Assembly: GCA_041738505.1 (NCBI GenBank)
Contig: JBGSPQ010000010.1
Coordinates: forward strand, 6,603 to 70,602
Reading direction: 5' to 3'
Source: JBGSPQ01 sp041738505
GTDB taxonomy: Bacteria; Patescibacteriota; Gracilibacteria; UBA1369
Length of the DNA stretch: 64,000 nt
Shown here: one piece after another, positions 39,034 to 48,433 of the stretch
How the letters are laid out: the number at the start of each line of letters is the position of its first letter
Numbering within the stretch: position 1 is the first letter of the stretch
Made by a program: the position numbers and the translations under genes
The notes under the pieces: generated by a model
Seen by the model: only the letters and a program-made list of their open reading frames with translations
Told to the model about the DNA's origin: nothing
The model's database searches: none

Positions 39034-40599
39034 TCACACCACCCTGCCCTCAAAAATATCCATAATTTTATCTTCAAACTCCTTTTCGGCTTTGTCCTCC
39101 TCGGCCGCCCTTTCGCAAAACTCTCCGGAAAGTTTCAGGTGCGCGCCGGTAACCTCCTGAATGGCCTTTTCGGCTTCCGTTCTGTTGGCCGTTTCCATCA
39201 GCTTTTCCAGGTTAAACTTGTTGGCAAAAACCGCCGTCAGCGTTGTTCCCTCAATACGGGCGGGAACCCCCTGCTGCATGCATCTTTTAGCCACCGGAGA
39301 ACTGATTTTCTTTGCAATCTCACTCCAGTTTTTCTTAATCATTTCAATGGAAACATCCACATTGGGAACAATTTTCTGGTGAACCCTTTCATCCGGGATT
39401 ACCGGTTCCTGTACCGTTACGGCTTCCTCCGGCGCGGCGGGGGTAACGGAAGGCGTTTTTTGAACAGGCTCCTTTGCCTTTTCCACGGCAATCGGTGTAG
39501 CTTCTTGAACCGGCTTCGCAACTTTCTCCGGAGCCTTGGCCGTCTGCACCGCTTCACTTTTTATCTCCGCGACATTTCGCCCGCCGCTCACGGCCACCGA
39601 CTTAACTACCGCAATCTCCAGCGGCAATTGGGCAATAATGGAAAATCTGGTCTGCTCATAAGCGGTTCTAAAATTTTCAATCAGCATCAAAATACGGTTT
39701 GTTTCGGCGTTGTCGTTCGCGTCCACCGCTTTCAGCATCGCCTTGCGCAGATATTCCAGAAATCTCTTGTTGAAAAAAAGCAGATCAAACCCCTCCTCAT
39801 GCAAATCGGCAATTTCCTTTAACCCGGCCGCCGCGTCGCCCGCCCGCAAAAATCCAAACATTTTTTCCATGCTGGCGATTCCGCTAACTCCCAAAACGTC
39901 GCAGACATGGTCATAAGTCAGCTTTTTGTCCGTGGAAAGCTGTTCCAGCAGACCTATCCCGTCCCTCATACCGCCCTCCGCGTGATGCGAAATCAGCTCA
40001 ATGGCCTTTTCCTCAGCCTCAATTCCTTCCTCTCCCGCGATGTATTTCAATCTCGCGAAAAGCACGGAATCGTCAATTCTCTTAAAATCAAACCTCTGAC
40101 ACCGCGACAAAATCGTCTCCGGAATTTTATGCGCCTCTGTCGTGGCCAGAATAAAAAAAACGTGGGACGGCGGTTCCTCCAGCGTTTTCAGAAGTGCGTT
40201 AAACGCCTCTTTGGTCAACATGTGCACTTCATCAATAATATAAACCTTGCTCTTGGCTCTTGAAGGGGCAAAGTTGATTTTATCCCTAAGTTCCCTGATT
40301 TCATCAATCCCGCGGTTGGAGGCCGCGTCTATTTCAATCAAATCAATCAGCCTTCCCTCACTTATCTCCATGCAGATTTCACAGGTGTTACACGGTTCGT
40401 TGTCTGTGGGATTAAGGCAGTTGATGGCCTTCGCCATCAGTCTGGCCGTTGATGTTTTACCCGTGCCCCGCGGCCCCGTAAAAAGATAAGCATGGCTGAC
40501 ACGTTCCAGCTTAAGCGCGTTAAGCAGGGTGAGATTGATATGCTCCTGCCCAACCAGATGGGAAAAAGTCTGCGGCCTGTATTTGCGGTAAAGAGACAT
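39034..40599 (-). CDS. dnaX: DNA polymerase III subunit gamma/tau
   Basis: 521 residues. Clamp-loader ATPase. It starts MSLYRKYRPQTF, with Walker A GPRGTGKTSTARLM, zinc module of four Cys (CLNP...CNTCEIC), Walker B VYIIDEVHMLTKEAFNALL and sensor TILSRCQRFDFKRI. A lid and oligomerisation domain is followed by an Ala/Pro/Val-rich linker (about residues 345-410) and a small C-terminal domain, as in tau. It is convergent with ligA, 11 nt apart. Confidence 0.96.
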   Translation of the reverse strand: MSLYRKYRPQTFSHLVGQEHINLTLLNALKLERVSHAYLFTGPRGTGKTSTARLMAKAINCLNPTDNEPCNTCEICMEISEGRLIDLIEIDAASNRGIDEIRELRDKINFAPSRAKSKVYIIDEVHMLTKEAFNALLKTLEEPPSHVFFILATTEAHKIPETILSRCQRFDFKRIDDSVLFARLKYIAGEEGIEAEEKAIELISHHAEGGMRDGIGLLEQLSTDKKLTYDHVCDVLGVSGIASMEKMFGFLRAGDAAAGLKEIADLHEEGFDLLFFNKRFLEYLRKAMLKAVDANDNAETNRILMLIENFRTAYEQTRFSIIAQLPLEIAVVKSVAVSGGRNVAEIKSEAVQTAKAPEKVAKPVQEATPIAVEKAKEPVQKTPSVTPAAPEEAVTVQEPVIPDERVHQKIVPNVDVSIEMIKKNWSEIAKKISSPVAKRCMQQGVPARIEGTTLTAVFANKFNLEKLMETANRTEAEKAIQEVTGAHLKLSGEFCERAAEEDKAEKEFEDKIMDIFEGRVV

Positions 40600-40656
40600 A
40601 TTTTTACGTTTTTGGAGTGTTCATTCTAGCAAAACGAAACCATATTACCAATCAAA

Positions 40657-41745
40657 TTATCCAATGATTTTTTTAAAATTTATCTCAAAATTTTGCGTGC
40701 TGAATTTCTCCGCGAATTTACGAATTGCGTGTCCGTCATAATCGGGCTCATTCACAATCAGTCTTCCCAGTCCGTCTTCCATGGATTCCACTGTGGTTCC
40801 GTAAAAAAGTTCGCCTGTTGCACCCGGTACCACATATTCCAGCGCGCCTCCCTTTGCATAGGCCAGAACGGGCTTGCCGCTTGCCATCGCTTCCACCGGC
40901 GCAATTCCAAAATCCTCCTCGGCCGGTAAAATATAGGCCCTGCAGTTTTCCATAAATGTTTTCACTGTTTCATCATCCTTGCGGCCCATAATATCCACCG
41001 TCGGCCCCGCGATGCTCTTTAAATACTCATATTGCGCCCCGCTTCCAATCACCACCAGCCGCTTGCCGGTCTTGTTAAACAGCTGTACCGCCAGATCTAT
41101 TTTCTTGAAAGGAGTTAACGCCGAAACAATCAAAAAATAATCCTCGTGCTTGCCGGTGACTTTAAACTTATCAGTGTCCACGGGCGGATAAACCACCTCC
41201 GAGTCCTGTCTGTAATATTTTTTAATGCGGTTTTTTACGTGAATTGAATTCGCGATGTATTTGTCCGGCCTGTCCGAAGCCACTTTATCCCAAAAACGCA
41301 CTCCACCGATAAGTTTATTTATGGCGTATTTTCTTATTGGCCCCGTTTTCTGTTCGTCCGCGTATTTGTGTGTGTAATCCCAGGCGTAGCGCATCGGCGA
41401 ATGGCAGTAGCAGATATGCGTGGATTCCGAAGGGGTCAGAATGCCGTGCGCGTAGGCGTTGCTGGAACTGATAATCAAATCAAATCCGGAAAAATCCAAA
41501 GATTCAATCGCGCGGGGCATCAGCGGAAACAGATACCTCTGCCGTTTTCGCAAAAAAGCCGGCATCTTCTGCAACCACGAAGTCCGCACGCGTTCCTTTG
41601 GAAAAACCGAACCGCAGGACTTTTCATCATAAAGAAGAGTAAAAATAGGAGCCTCGGGATACATTTCCGCCAGCACCGCCAGCACCTTTTCGGCACCTCC
41701 GAGTTTAATCAAAAAATCATGTACCAGAGCGACTTTTTTCTTCAT
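40657..41745 (-). CDS. Glycosyltransferase family 4
   Basis: 362 residues, GT-B fold. The N-terminal acceptor domain begins KVALVHDFLIKLGGAEKVL, with the Gly-Gly loop. A central HICYCHSPMRYAWDY stretch is typical of WbaZ-like mannosyltransferases. The donor domain carries VSALTPFKKIDLAVQLFN and the GT4 E-x7-E motif in EEDFGIAPVEAMASGKPVLAY. It transfers a sugar from a nucleotide donor, likely in surface glycan assembly. A terminator separates it from the upstream gene. Confidence 0.92.
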   Translation of the reverse strand: MKKKVALVHDFLIKLGGAEKVLAVLAEMYPEAPIFTLLYDEKSCGSVFPKERVRTSWLQKMPAFLRKRQRYLFPLMPRAIESLDFSGFDLIISSSNAYAHGILTPSESTHICYCHSPMRYAWDYTHKYADEQKTGPIRKYAINKLIGGVRFWDKVASDRPDKYIANSIHVKNRIKKYYRQDSEVVYPPVDTDKFKVTGKHEDYFLIVSALTPFKKIDLAVQLFNKTGKRLVVIGSGAQYEYLKSIAGPTVDIMGRKDDETVKTFMENCRAYILPAEEDFGIAPVEAMASGKPVLAYAKGGALEYVVPGATGELFYGTTVESMEDGLGRLIVNEPDYDGHAIRKFAEKFSTQNFEINFKKIIG

Positions 41746-41754
41746 CTGTATAAT

Positions 41755-41786
41755 AAAAAAGCGCCATCAGTTTAAACCAATGGCGC
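41755..41786 (-). terminator. Intrinsic terminator after 41825-42196
   Basis: GCGCCAT and ATGGCGC (41761-41767, 41780-41786) form a 7-bp stem. On the minus strand it is followed by six T (41755-41760). It lies just before the GT4 start codon, whose promoter must therefore overlap or follow it. Confidence 0.8.
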
Positions 41787-41824
41787 CTTTAAGTAAAATT
41801 TCAACCGGCCACATGGCTGGATTA

Positions 41825-42196
41825 TTAACCGTTGAACCATGAGCGTTTCGCGTGGGCGGGGATTCCGCGCCAGTCTGCGGGCGGATCATTATCATTTTGG
41901 CGGGGATCCGTAATACCCATGCCCACAGCTAATGTATCCGCTAGGATACTAACTTTTACTATTTCTCCTTTTTGGCCGGCCTCCACGATCGCCATCAATA
42001 AATCACGGTATTTGCCTCTACGACCGATGACTTCCGAAACCGCGCTGTCGGAAAGGTCACTTGCCATAAGAACGCCGCGCAAATCCGCATCGCTGATTTT
42101 ATCAAGCGGATGCTTGTCGTTTTCCGGTTTGCCGATCATAAAGTCGTTTTGGCGGGGGTAAGCAGTGAATTGGCTATTCGTATTAAGATTATTCAT
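41825..42196 (-). CDS. Hypothetical protein
   Basis: 123 residues from the ATG at 42196; the frame runs open to 42241, but those residues look like leader. The N-terminus is polar. The middle reads DKISDADLRGVLMASDLSDS, then VIGRRGKYRDLLMAIVEAGQ, a helical pair that could form a small DNA- or protein-binding fold, and the end is Asp/Pro-rich. No family recognised. It ends before a good terminator. Confidence 0.55.
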   Translation of the reverse strand: MNNLNTNSQFTAYPRQNDFMIGKPENDKHPLDKISDADLRGVLMASDLSDSAVSEVIGRRGKYRDLLMAIVEAGQKGEIVKVSILADTLAVGMGITDPRQNDNDPPADWRGIPAHAKRSWFNG

Positions 42197-42310
42197 TGGA
42201 AACAAATAAAAAAATGGAAGCCAAGCTATACTGCTCAACATAATCTGTCAATAGTCAAAAGGAATAACAATTCGCTCCGCCAGTCGCCCGCTCGCTCGTC
42301 CGTCCGTCCA

Positions 42311-42355
42311 ATCCAACCTCCCGCCATCCAACCTCTCCCCATCCAACCTCTCCCC
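42311..42355. repeat. Three tandem 15-nt units
   Basis: ATCCAACCTCTCCCC occurs at 42326 and 42341, preceded by a variant at 42311. It lies in a gene-free stretch of about 370 nt (42197-42565) upstream of the second HNH gene. Short CGTCCGTC-type repeats precede it. Apart from this and the regulatory module at 42461, I see nothing in this gap. Confidence 0.75.
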
Positions 42356-42460
42356 ACGCCATTTCGCAAAACTCACCAATTCCGCACATTATACGAAATG
42401 ACTAATATTACGACACATTCCGGATTTTGCTTCTCCTGTAAACTCTAATTATTGACTTGC

Positions 42461-42527
42461 ACAAGCGACGACCATGACACAGCTTGACAGTTTTTGGCTA
42501 CCGAAAAGAATTGATTGTTGGCTTGTT
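42461..42527 (+). promoter_or_regulatory. Upstream module shared by the two HNH genes
   Basis: ACAAGCGACG (42461-42470), 13 nt, TTGACA (42484-42489), 28 nt, TTGGCTTGTT (42518-42527), then GCTA. The order and spacing match those upstream of 2052-3137 (12 nt and 29 nt). Confidence 0.5.
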
Positions 42528-42565
42528 AGTGCTAAATTTTAACTATAAAAACTAATCAAAAAAAC

Positions 42566-43585
42566 ATGAATAACATCAATGAAACACCTGACAAAATATC
42601 GGACAAAGAGTTATACAAAAAATGCGTAATCTATGGAAGACAGGCGCTCCGGGCGCGCAGAAAGTTCATTGGTCTTCTACCGGAAGTTTACAAAAGACAG
42701 CTTTACCAAAAAAAAGGTTGCGGATCAATTCATGAATTTGCCGCGAAAATGGCTGGAATAAGTCACGAACAGGTAAACAGAGTATTGAGCCTGGAAAAAA
42801 GATTCATTGCCACTCCCATCTTGCACGCGGCATTGGCCGAAGGAAATATCAGCGTCAACAAACTTCTTAGGCTTGCTCCGATTGCGACTGCCGAAAATCA
42901 GGCAAAACTGGCAAAAAAAGCTGAAGTCTTGTCAAATCGCGCGCTGGAGGTTTTTGTTCAGGATTACAAAAGAGAGAAAACGGGGGATTATGCAAATGGA
43001 AGTGGCTTTGTGAAGAAGCAAACGAAGGGCAAATCCGTGCACCACCGCCAAGGCGGGGTCTCCGACGTGCACGTGCACGGACATGGACACGAAACCATAC
43101 CGACCATGAATTTGGCATCGAATGTCGGAGCCGCGCCTATGCTGAATCTTGCACCGGATGTAGAGGCCGAACTCACTCAATTACAGCAAAAAGGCCTGGA
43201 TATAAACGAAATTCTGCGCCAATTTTTGCACGACAGACAAGCAAAAATAGAACAAACAAAACGGGAACTTGCCATAAAACAGGCGCGTGAATATGAGGAG
43301 AAATCAATGATCGGCATGCCCGCGAAAAGATACATCCCCGCGGAAATAAGAAAAATCATCACAGCCCAACACGGCACACAATGCACGGCCTACGGATGTG
43401 CCAAAAAAGCTGAAAATCTACACCACGAAAAACCGTTCGCCACATTCCGGTCCCATGACCCGCGCCACCTCAAACCCCTCTGCCGCGCGCATCACGAAAT
43501 CGTCCACTCCGAAGACGCAAAAGTGTTGCTGCATAAGCGTTTTATGACAAACGCACATCTTCCATATTCAGGTCAGCGCCGTTGA
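42566..43585 (+). CDS. HNH-nuclease-type protein, paralogue of 2052-3137
   Basis: 339 residues. Same plan as the copy at 2052: a helical domain with YGRQALRARRKFIGLLPEVY, HEFAAKMAGISHEQVNRVL and LAEGNISVNKLLRLAPIATAENQ; a variable linker (about residues 135-195); a coiled coil; and a C-terminal HNH-like site with two Cys (CTAYGCAKK), LHHEKPFATFRSHDPRHLKPL and CRAHHEIVH. The first part lacks a 25-residue insertion found in the other copy. The frame ends with TGA. Similarity outside the linker is high and drops sharply inside it. Confidence 0.8.
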   Translation: MNNINETPDKISDKELYKKCVIYGRQALRARRKFIGLLPEVYKRQLYQKKGCGSIHEFAAKMAGISHEQVNRVLSLEKRFIATPILHAALAEGNISVNKLLRLAPIATAENQAKLAKKAEVLSNRALEVFVQDYKREKTGDYANGSGFVKKQTKGKSVHHRQGGVSDVHVHGHGHETIPTMNLASNVGAAPMLNLAPDVEAELTQLQQKGLDINEILRQFLHDRQAKIEQTKRELAIKQAREYEEKSMIGMPAKRYIPAEIRKIITAQHGTQCTAYGCAKKAENLHHEKPFATFRSHDPRHLKPLCRAHHEIVHSEDAKVLLHKRFMTNAHLPYSGQRR

Positions 43586-43608
43586 CTCACGGCAAAACAA
43601 CATAGAGA

Positions 43609-43636
43609 TTAACATTTCCGCCATTTCTGCTAAAAT
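43609..43636 (+). promoter_or_regulatory. Promoter for the CBS/CorC gene
   Basis: TTAACA (43609-43614), 16 nt, TAAAAT (43631-43636), with a TG one base before the -10 (extended -10). Confidence 0.6.
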
Positions 43637-43668
43637 TCACAATTGAATTAATAACTCAAGAAAAATAA

Positions 43669-44964
43669 ATGAACGAACTATTCACAGAGGCTCTAATCAT
43701 TATTGGCCTTATTTTGATTAACGGATTTTTCGCCGCCGCGGAAATTGCGATTATCGCGATGCGCAGGAGCAGAACAAAGGAGTTGATAAAAAAAGGCGAT
43801 TCACGGGCTAAAAACATCCTTTATTTTCAGCAGAATCCGGAAAAATTTCTGGCGACAATACAAGTGGGGATAACTCTGGCCGGCACATTCGCGGCGGCTT
43901 TTGGCGGTATGACCATTGTTGAAACATTGAGTCCCTTATTAAAGGCGACCAATATTTCATTCTTTGTTGCGAATGCTGAACCGATAGCATTTGTCATAGT
44001 TGTTGTTAGCATCGCATATTTCACCATAATTATCGGTGAACTGGTGCCGAAATCACTTGCCCTGCGTTTTGCCGAGGGAGTGGCGCTTTTTGTGGTTTAT
44101 CCGGTCAAATTTGCCTATTATGTTTTCTATTTATTCGTCAAAATTCTGACCGTTTCATCAAATCTCATTCTTTGGCCTTTCAAAGATCAAACCAGTTTTA
44201 GTGAATCAAAATTGTCGGAGGAGGAGATCCGCTATTTGATTCTTGAGAGCAGAGAGGCCGGAACAATTGAGAAGAGGGAACACAAATTTATAGAAAATGT
44301 ATTTGATTTCGGAGATCTTGATGTGTCAAAAGTCATGGTTCCTCATAACAAGATTATTTCATTTGATATCAACGAGTCGCCGGACACGGTAATCAGCCAA
44401 TTTATCAAAAGAAATTTTTCCCGCATTCCGATCTATGACGGGGAGAGGGACAATATTGTCGGTATTCTGTACAGCAAAGACATAATGATCAGGATTGCCA
44501 TGAAACAGAAAATTGTTGTCAGGGAATTGATTCGACCGCCTCTCTTTGTTCCGTCCACGCAAAGGTTGCATGACATTCTTCAGCAATTCCGGAAAGAAAA
44601 AATGCACATGGCAATCGTGCTTGATGAACATGGAGGCGTTGACGGGGTTGTCACCCTTGAAGATATTCTGGAAGAAATAGTCGGTGAAATTAATGACGAA
44701 AACGATATTGTTTCAACTGAAATCAGAAAGCAGAAAGACGGCTCATACCTGGTGGAGGGTTCAACCACGATCACATATTTCAACGAGTTTCTTGAAGCTA
44801 AATTGCCTGAGGATGGTCAATACAATTCGGTTTCAGGATTTATTCTGGAACAGTTTCGACGTATGCCGCAAAAAGAAGAGAATCTTACTTATGACAAAAT
44901 GAAATTCACAATTAAGGATGTTTCACAAAAACGCATCAAACTTATTGAGGTAAAAAAAATATAG
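43669..44964 (+). CDS. CNNM/CorC-type membrane protein with CBS domains
   Basis: 431 residues. A DUF21 (CNNM) membrane domain with about four helices (starts MNELFTEALIIIGLILING, then FFAAAEIAIIAMRRSR and QVGITLAGTFAAAFGG), a CBS pair (KVMVPHNKIISFD and VRELIRPPLFVPSTQRL, with MAIVLDEHGGVDGVVTLEDI), and a C-terminal CorC_HlyC domain. Family members are linked to magnesium or cobalt export and, in some bacteria, are called hemolysins without good reason. Adenine nucleotides probably bind the CBS pair. Confidence 0.93.
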   Translation: MNELFTEALIIIGLILINGFFAAAEIAIIAMRRSRTKELIKKGDSRAKNILYFQQNPEKFLATIQVGITLAGTFAAAFGGMTIVETLSPLLKATNISFFVANAEPIAFVIVVVSIAYFTIIIGELVPKSLALRFAEGVALFVVYPVKFAYYVFYLFVKILTVSSNLILWPFKDQTSFSESKLSEEEIRYLILESREAGTIEKREHKFIENVFDFGDLDVSKVMVPHNKIISFDINESPDTVISQFIKRNFSRIPIYDGERDNIVGILYSKDIMIRIAMKQKIVVRELIRPPLFVPSTQRLHDILQQFRKEKMHMAIVLDEHGGVDGVVTLEDILEEIVGEINDENDIVSTEIRKQKDGSYLVEGSTTITYFNEFLEAKLPEDGQYNSVSGFILEQFRRMPQKEENLTYDKMKFTIKDVSQKRIKLIEVKKI

Positions 44965-44991
44965 TTGGGAAGATAAACAATTAATGCTTTT

Positions 44992-45840
44992 ATGCTGATT
45001 TTCGGGGCGCATATGTCCATTGCGGAGGGGTTTGGGGCGGCCGCGCAGAGAGCCGTGGACGAGTACGGCGCGAACGCCATGCAGATTTTTACCAAAAATC
45101 CGCGCGGCCGCGGCGTTAAACCCATGGCCGAAAGCGATTTATCATTGTACCGCTCATATAAATCGCGGCTCAAATTTGTTGTCGCCCACGGTTCCTATTT
45201 GCTCAACTTTGGCAAACCATTGAGCGAAATCCCCTGGGCCGAAAAGGATCTGCTCACCGATTTTGAAAGGATGGAAGTGCTGGAAGGTGACGGAATCGTT
45301 GTGCACGTGGGGAAAGCAATGGGAGGAGACGAACAAAAAGCTTTCCAAAACATCACCGAAAACGCCAAAATAAGCATAGAAAAAACATCCAAAACCGGCA
45401 TCGGCTATTTTTTGGAAAACACCGCGGGGCAGGGGAGTGAACTGGGGTACAAGTTGGAGCATTTATCCAAAATCAATAAAGAAATGGCGCCCGCCGGCCG
45501 CCGCTTCAAGTTCTGCCTGGACACCGCGCACCTCTGGGCGGCCGGCTTCAATCTTTCCACTTCCTCATCCGCCCGCAAAGTCCTCACCGAAATCGAGCAG
45601 GCCATCGGGGCCGACAAAATCGCCTGTTTCCACTTTAACGACTCCAAAAAAGAACTCGGTACCCGCGTGGACCGCCACGACAACCTGGGCAAAGGCCAAA
45701 TACCTTTGGAAGGCCTGTCGGTCGTACTAAATTATGCCGTTGAAAAATCCATCCCCATCATCCTGGAAACCCCCGATAAAGCCCCGGAGGACCGCCAAAA
45801 CGACCTCATCGTGCTCCAACGCCTGAACAAATCAAACTAA
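44992..45840 (+). CDS. nfo: Endonuclease IV (AP endonuclease)
   Basis: 282 residues, full length, TIM barrel of the AP2Ec family. The N-terminus reads FGAHMSIAEGF. Metal-binding motifs are VVAHGSYLLNFG, VVHVGKAMGG, FLENTAGQG, FCLDTAHLWAAGF, CFHFNDSKKELGTRVDRHDN and PIILETP, together giving the three-zinc site. It cuts DNA at abasic sites. It lies 27 nt after the CBS/CorC gene and may be co-transcribed. The polX repair polymerase gene follows on the opposite strand. Confidence 0.95.
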   Translation: MLIFGAHMSIAEGFGAAAQRAVDEYGANAMQIFTKNPRGRGVKPMAESDLSLYRSYKSRLKFVVAHGSYLLNFGKPLSEIPWAEKDLLTDFERMEVLEGDGIVVHVGKAMGGDEQKAFQNITENAKISIEKTSKTGIGYFLENTAGQGSELGYKLEHLSKINKEMAPAGRRFKFCLDTAHLWAAGFNLSTSSSARKVLTEIEQAIGADKIACFHFNDSKKELGTRVDRHDNLGKGQIPLEGLSVVLNYAVEKSIPIILETPDKAPEDRQNDLIVLQRLNKSN

Positions 45841-45857
45841 CCGCCCACCCCCGCGCT

Positions 45858-47633
45858 TCACCTCTTCAGTCGTTTTAGCAACTCCTTAAGCGTCATCGTA
45901 TTAATCACATCCTCTTTCGTAAGCCATCCGCGTTTGGCCACCGCCACTCCGTACTTCAAAAAATCTATCTGCGAAAAGTGGTGCGAATCCGAATCAATAC
46001 TAAACTTCGCGCCCCATTCCTTTGCCATTTTGCAGTAATAATCAAACAAATCCAGCCGCGACGGTTGCGAATTAATCTCCAGCGCCACTCCCTCCGAAAT
46101 CGCCGCGCGAATCACCTTCGGCATATCAATTTCATACGGTTCGCGTTGGTTAATCAGCCTGCCCGAAGGGTGCCCCCAAATCGTAACATACGGATTTTTA
46201 AGCGCCTTAATAACCCTTTCCGTCATCTCCTTTCCGGGCATCTTAAACCGCGAATGCACCGAAGCCACCACCACATCAAACTTCTTTAAAACCTTGTCCG
46301 GCAAATCCAAAGATCCGTCCGCCAGAATATCGCACTCGGTGCCTTTCAGCATCCTAAACGCCGGAGCCCCGGCCGCCGCCTCCTTTTCCAAAACCTTGTT
46401 CACCTCATCAATTTCGTCCCATTGCATCTCATAACGGTCCACGGTCAGCCCGTGCGCGATCGTGGAACTTTTGGAATGATCGCAAAGAGCCATGTATTCA
46501 TATCCCGCGTCGCGGTAATATCTCGCCACCTCCTCTATCTCATGCGTACCATCGCTCCATTTGCTGTGGCAGTGCAAATCTCCTTTCAAGTCCGAAAGTT
46601 CCACAGTTTTCGGCAGGCGGCCCTTTTCCGCCGCCTCAATTTCACCCCGATTTTCGCGCAGTAGAGGCTCAATAAACGGCAGACCAACAGCCTTAAAAAT
46701 CTCCCCCTCGGTTTTCCCCCCTACAAGTTTTTCCTCTTCCTTCCCTCGTTTTTTTAAAATCTCAAAAACCCCGTATTCGCTGATTTTCATCCCCATTCGT
46801 TTGGCCCGGTCGCGGATCGCAACATTATGTTCCTTTGAACCCGTAAAATAATGCAGAGCCGCCCCGAAAATTTTCTCTTCAATAACGCGCAAATCCGCCT
46901 GAATGCCCGACTCCAGAATCACCGAGGTTTTAGTCGGGCCCCGCGCTATCACACTTTTCACATCCCCGTATTTCACAAAATAATCCATGATTATTTTTGA
47001 TTTTTTTTCATCGGCCTCCGCCACCAGAATATCCAAATCGCCGATAGTTTCTTTCATCCTGCGCAGACTCCCCGCGTACTCAATTTTTTTTACCTCTTTG
47101 CATTTTTTCATATAAGTGATGATTTCCTCCGCCAGATTCAGCGCTTGTGAAAGCATCATTCTTTCCGTATGCATGTCGTATTCCTCCAGCGCCTTTATAA
47201 TATCCGCTTCGCTGATTTCTCCCATGCCCGGTAAATCGCGAAGCAAACCGTCTTTGGCCGCGCGTCGCAATTTTTCCGGATTATCAATATTAAGCTGACT
47301 AAAAAAAAGTTTCACTTTTTTCGGGCCGACCCCGCGAACCCTAAGCATTTCAAGTAAACCCGGACTGAACTTTTTCATCATATCCTCATGATAGGAGCAC
47401 TTTCCGGTTTCAATCATCTCGGCGATTTTCTGCGCCAGATCCTTGCCGATTCCGGGAATTTCCTCCAACGCTTTTGTCCCGCCGGAGTTGTAAATGTCAC
47501 TGCACTCCGTCCCCAAATCTCCGATTGTTAAAGCGGCCTTCTGATAAGCCAAAACCCGAAAGCGGTTTTCGCCGTTGATTTCCAGCATGTCGCCGATTTC
47601 CTGAAAAATTTTCGCAATTCTCTGATTGTCCAT
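45858..47633 (-). CDS. polX: DNA polymerase X family protein with PHP domain
   Basis: 591 residues. The N-terminal 8-kDa-like helical domain with helix-hairpin-helix units (EEIPGIGKDLAQKI, VRGVGPKKVKLFF) is followed by the nucleotidyltransferase core with GSLRRMKETIGDLDILV, which carries two catalytic Asp. After a linker comes the PHP phosphoesterase domain (DLHCHSKWSDGTH, ALCDHSKSS, VASVHSRF, SDSHH), which supplies a 3'-5' nuclease. It acts in base-excision repair gap filling. It is convergent with the nfo gene, 17 nt apart, which fits a shared repair role. Confidence 0.95.
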   Translation of the reverse strand: MDNQRIAKIFQEIGDMLEINGENRFRVLAYQKAALTIGDLGTECSDIYNSGGTKALEEIPGIGKDLAQKIAEMIETGKCSYHEDMMKKFSPGLLEMLRVRGVGPKKVKLFFSQLNIDNPEKLRRAAKDGLLRDLPGMGEISEADIIKALEEYDMHTERMMLSQALNLAEEIITYMKKCKEVKKIEYAGSLRRMKETIGDLDILVAEADEKKSKIIMDYFVKYGDVKSVIARGPTKTSVILESGIQADLRVIEEKIFGAALHYFTGSKEHNVAIRDRAKRMGMKISEYGVFEILKKRGKEEEKLVGGKTEGEIFKAVGLPFIEPLLRENRGEIEAAEKGRLPKTVELSDLKGDLHCHSKWSDGTHEIEEVARYYRDAGYEYMALCDHSKSSTIAHGLTVDRYEMQWDEIDEVNKVLEKEAAAGAPAFRMLKGTECDILADGSLDLPDKVLKKFDVVVASVHSRFKMPGKEMTERVIKALKNPYVTIWGHPSGRLINQREPYEIDMPKVIRAAISEGVALEINSQPSRLDLFDYYCKMAKEWGAKFSIDSDSHHFSQIDFLKYGVAVAKRGWLTKEDVINTMTLKELLKRLKR

Positions 47634-47720
47634 TTTTATGATGATTAAAACCCGATCTTCTCTTGGACGGATGCATTATAACAGATTATAATCGCATCGT
47701 AAGCCGTAAAAAATTCACTC

Positions 47721-48365
47721 ATGGCTCAAAGAAACGATCCCGACACCTTAAAAATACCGGCCTATATGCGTTCAAAGGCCATCGTAAAACGCGACCGCCA
47801 ACGTCTGCTCTGGACCGCCTGGGATCGCAAAGAGGCCGGGGTAAAGCCAAATTCCCCACGTGCGCTGGGAAAGGTGGAAAGACCAAATTCCGTGGCGCCC
47901 GGCCCGGTTGTTCCGGGTAGAACAAGAACCGTTTACACGCAAAAATCCAAAACAACTACCGCAAGAAAGACACCGGCATTCATGCAAAAATCGGTTGCGG
48001 GACAAACTCTTCAAAACAGAACACCCGCCTTTTTACGGCCAAGTCCGGCTCCAAAAATTGAAACCGTGCAAAACGAAACGGATTTTGAATCACCAATAAC
48101 GCCCTCCCTCCCCCAAAAATTCCCCCACGCAGGCGAGACAACCCACTACCTTTCCAATATCAACGTCGCGATAATCAAGACAACTGTTCCGTTAAAAATC
48201 GGTGACGTTTTGCTGATACAGGGAGACGGATATCTCTTTACCCAGCCAATAACCGAAATGCAGATTGACAGAAAACCGGTAAAACGGGCAAAAAAGGGCT
48301 CGCACATCGGCCTGAAAGTCACTCACGAAGCCGCTGTAAACGGCACCGTTTACATTCTAAAATAA
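47721..48365 (+). CDS. Protein with EF-Tu domain-2-like barrel and PA(Y/F)(M/L) repeats
   Basis: 214 residues. The first 120 are basic and disordered and contain three copies of a short motif: IPAYMRSK (residue 12), TPAFMQKS (about residue 78) and TPAFLRPS (about residue 94). The last 80 residues look like the beta-barrel domain 2 of translation GTPases: THYLSNINVAIIKTTVPLKI, GDVLLIQGDGYLFTQPITEM, then Q-I-D-x-K-P-V and AKKGSHIGLKV. Free-standing proteins with this barrel occur in archaea and bacteria. There is no GTPase domain. RNA or ribosome binding is a guess. Confidence 0.7.
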   Translation: MAQRNDPDTLKIPAYMRSKAIVKRDRQRLLWTAWDRKEAGVKPNSPRALGKVERPNSVAPGPVVPGRTRTVYTQKSKTTTARKTPAFMQKSVAGQTLQNRTPAFLRPSPAPKIETVQNETDFESPITPSLPQKFPHAGETTHYLSNINVAIIKTTVPLKIGDVLLIQGDGYLFTQPITEMQIDRKPVKRAKKGSHIGLKVTHEAAVNGTVYILK

Positions 48366-48401
48366 AATGCGGGCATAGGGTTAGACCAAGTGGCTTTATT
48401 A

Positions 48402-48410
48402 TGCTAAAAT
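48402..48410 (+). promoter_or_regulatory. Extended -10 promoter for the arginine-degradation operon
   Basis: TGCTAAAAT: TG, one base, TAAAAT. No clear -35 precedes it. It lies 24 nt before the ATG at 48434. Confidence 0.5.
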
Positions 48411-48433
48411 ATAAGGAAATTAAATAAACCAGC

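Noticed and set aside
42311..42355. CRISPR array
   Set aside because: The units are 15 nt, directly adjacent and without spacers; no cas gene is near. The repeats at 1822-1892 and 27924-28001 fail for the same reasons.
42566..43585. Alternative genetic code with TGA as Gly
   Set aside because: TGA ends this and other complete genes at the expected protein ends, and no conserved Gly position is encoded by TGA in the proteins I read.
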